Assembly: GCA_947383275.1 (NCBI GenBank)
Contig: CANDCW010000035.1
Span: forward strand, 1-23,214
DNA from: an uncultured Bacillota bacterium
GTDB taxonomy: Bacteria > Bacillota > Clostridia > Oscillospirales > Oscillospiraceae
Reading direction: 5' to 3'
Length of the DNA: 23,214 nt
Shown here: positions 22,209 through 23,214 of the stretch, piece after piece
How the letters are laid out: every line of letters starts with the position of its first letter
Numbering within the stretch: position 1 is the stretch's first letter
Program-made: the position numbers and the translations under genes
The notes under the pieces: model-generated
The model's database searches: none
Seen by the model: the letters and a program-made list of their open reading frames with translations, nothing else
What the model was told of the DNA's origin: nothing

Positions 22209-23214
22209 ATGGAAAACATGACACATCTGTATTTTGACAGCATTGATGAGATGCGGGATCAAACCGACAGCCATGGCCCGAACTATCTTCGCGACCATAC
22301 GGCCGAGCGGGACTATTTTTCTCCGTTGTCGGTGGTGACCAGCATCCGTACGCCCCAGGAGTACCTGTTTTCCAACTATATGGATACGTGGTCCTTTTGC
22401 GTCCACACTCCGGCAAGAAGCGAGTTCTTTCATGAAACCTATATGCACAAGCATAACTTCTTCGAGCTGATGTATGTGCAGCGGGGGGACGTCCGGGTCA
22501 TGATTGAGGAGGCAGAGACCGCCTATACTCAGGGGAACCTCTGCCTCCTCAACCGAAATACCATGCACCGGGAAACAGATATGTCAAACGCGGATATCGT
22601 TTACATCGGCATCGACCCCGCGCTGCTGACGCAGTGGCCCAAATCATTTCCGCCGCCGTTCCAGTACAAAAGCATCCTCAATCAGTTTTTCAGTGACAAC
22701 CTCTCGGAGCGCGCCGCCTATAAAAAGGACTACCTGGACTTTACCCTTCTGGGGACGGACGCGATCCCGCAGCTGACCCAGGAGCTGATCCGCGCATTTT
22801 CCGTGAAGCGGATCGGCTATCAGTTTGACATCTATTCCTCTTTACTTCGGCTGTTTGCCGCGCTGGAAAGCCCCGATGTCTATAAGGCCACCCATGTTTC
22901 GCTGGGGCACAGCCGGGAGCTGATGGCCGTGGAGCAGGCCAAGAAGCTGATCGAAGCACAACACGGGGTCATCCGCCGGACTGAGCTTGCGGAGGCGCTC
23001 AACTACTCTTGTGAGCATATCTCCCGCATCATCAAGAGGCACACCGGGTACACCCTCAAAGCGTATTGCCAGAAGGTGCAGCTGGCTGAGGCTGCACGTC
23101 TGCTGAGGAACACGGAATTCCCGGTCAGCCAGATCGCAGCATCGCTGGGATACGAGAACAGGACGCAGTTCTACAAAGTATTTCAGCGGGAGTATCATCT
23201 CACACCGTTGGAGT
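22209..23214 (+). CDS. AraC-family transcriptional regulator (3' end cut by window)
   Basis: The frame is open from ATG 22209 to the window end, 335 residues, beginning MENMTHLYFDSIDEM. Residues 75-125 look like the AraC cupin effector domain (MHKHNFFELMYVQRGDV, His80, His82, Glu86). Residues 235-335 carry the two helix-turn-helix units: RTELAEALNYSCEHISRIIK at about 257-276, and a second around VSQIAASLGYENRTQFYKVF, 306-325. The conserved ending TP is reached, so only a few residues are probably missing. Transcribed away from the operon, it is the likely pentose-responsive activator of the 20-kb gene run and may control itself through the palindrome. Confidence 0.93.
   Translation, partial: MENMTHLYFDSIDEMRDQTDSHGPNYLRDHTAERDYFSPLSVVTSIRTPQEYLFSNYMDTWSFCVHTPARSEFFHETYMHKHNFFELMYVQRGDVRVMIEEAETAYTQGNLCLLNRNTMHRETDMSNADIVYIGIDPALLTQWPKSFPPPFQYKSILNQFFSDNLSERAAYKKDYLDFTLLGTDAIPQLTQELIRAFSVKRIGYQFDIYSSLLRLFAALESPDVYKATHVSLGHSRELMAVEQAKKLIEAQHGVIRRTELAEALNYSCEHISRIIKRHTGYTLKAYCQKVQLAEAARLLRNTEFPVSQIAASLGYENRTQFYKVFQREYHLTPLE

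Noticed and set aside
22161..22568. 135-codon minus-strand frame upstream of the operon
   Set aside because: It is antisense to the AraC gene and ends inside the palindrome; no motif or ribosome site supports it.
1..23214. CRISPR arrays, tRNA or rRNA genes
   Set aside because: No regularly spaced repeats and no cloverleaf or rRNA-like sequence were seen on either strand by reading; a covariance search was not possible.

Overview
The window looks like a chromosomal stretch from a GC-rich gut Clostridia member (Oscillospiraceae-like). The reasons are strong AGGAGG ribosome-binding sites, GPH-type sugar symport, FGGY kinases, a split transketolase, a DUF4867 gene and an ArpU/sigma-like gene typical of Firmicute mobile elements. 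The assignment is inferred from gene content, not from a marker gene.

Layout: (a) 1-1700 is a visibly more AT-rich block. It holds a promoter pointing out of the left edge, a phage/ICE-type sigma-like gene with a structured leader and a possible 29-codon leader peptide, and an orphan OmpR-type regulator whose receiver lacks key phosphorylation residues. This looks like the end of an integrated element. (b) 1702-2255 is a scar: the first part of a short-chain dehydrogenase gene, a broken FGGY kinase with a nonsense codon and an internal deletion, and a hairpin-rich inverted-repeat element abutting the stop of uxuA. (c) 2255-22146 is one unidirectional (minus strand) run of 15 intact genes with very short gaps or overlaps, almost certainly a single long operon. 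In transcription order it reads GH43, SGNH/GDSL esterase, polysaccharide deacetylase, GH2, GPH symporter, GH43, GH2, xylulokinase, DUF4867 protein, FucI/AraA-type isomerase, FGGY kinase, L-ribulose-5-phosphate 4-epimerase, transketolase N and C subunits, mannonate dehydratase. (d) 22147-22208 is a 62-bp divergent control region with a perfect 16-bp palindrome. (e) 22209 to the right edge is a divergent AraC-family regulator that runs off the window a few residues before its expected end.

Working model: acetylated arabinose/xylose-rich oligosaccharides, perhaps carrying uronic acid, enter through the GPH symporter. None of the hydrolases or esterases shows a signal peptide, so deacetylation and glycoside cleavage would happen in the cytoplasm through two GH43+GH2 pairs and two esterase-type enzymes. 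Pentoses then pass through isomerase, kinase and AraD, or through XylB, to xylulose-5-phosphate, and the operon's own transketolase feeds it into the pentose phosphate pathway. UxuA would handle mannonate derived from glucuronate, but its expected oxidoreductase partner is only a stump here. The AraC protein is the likely local activator.
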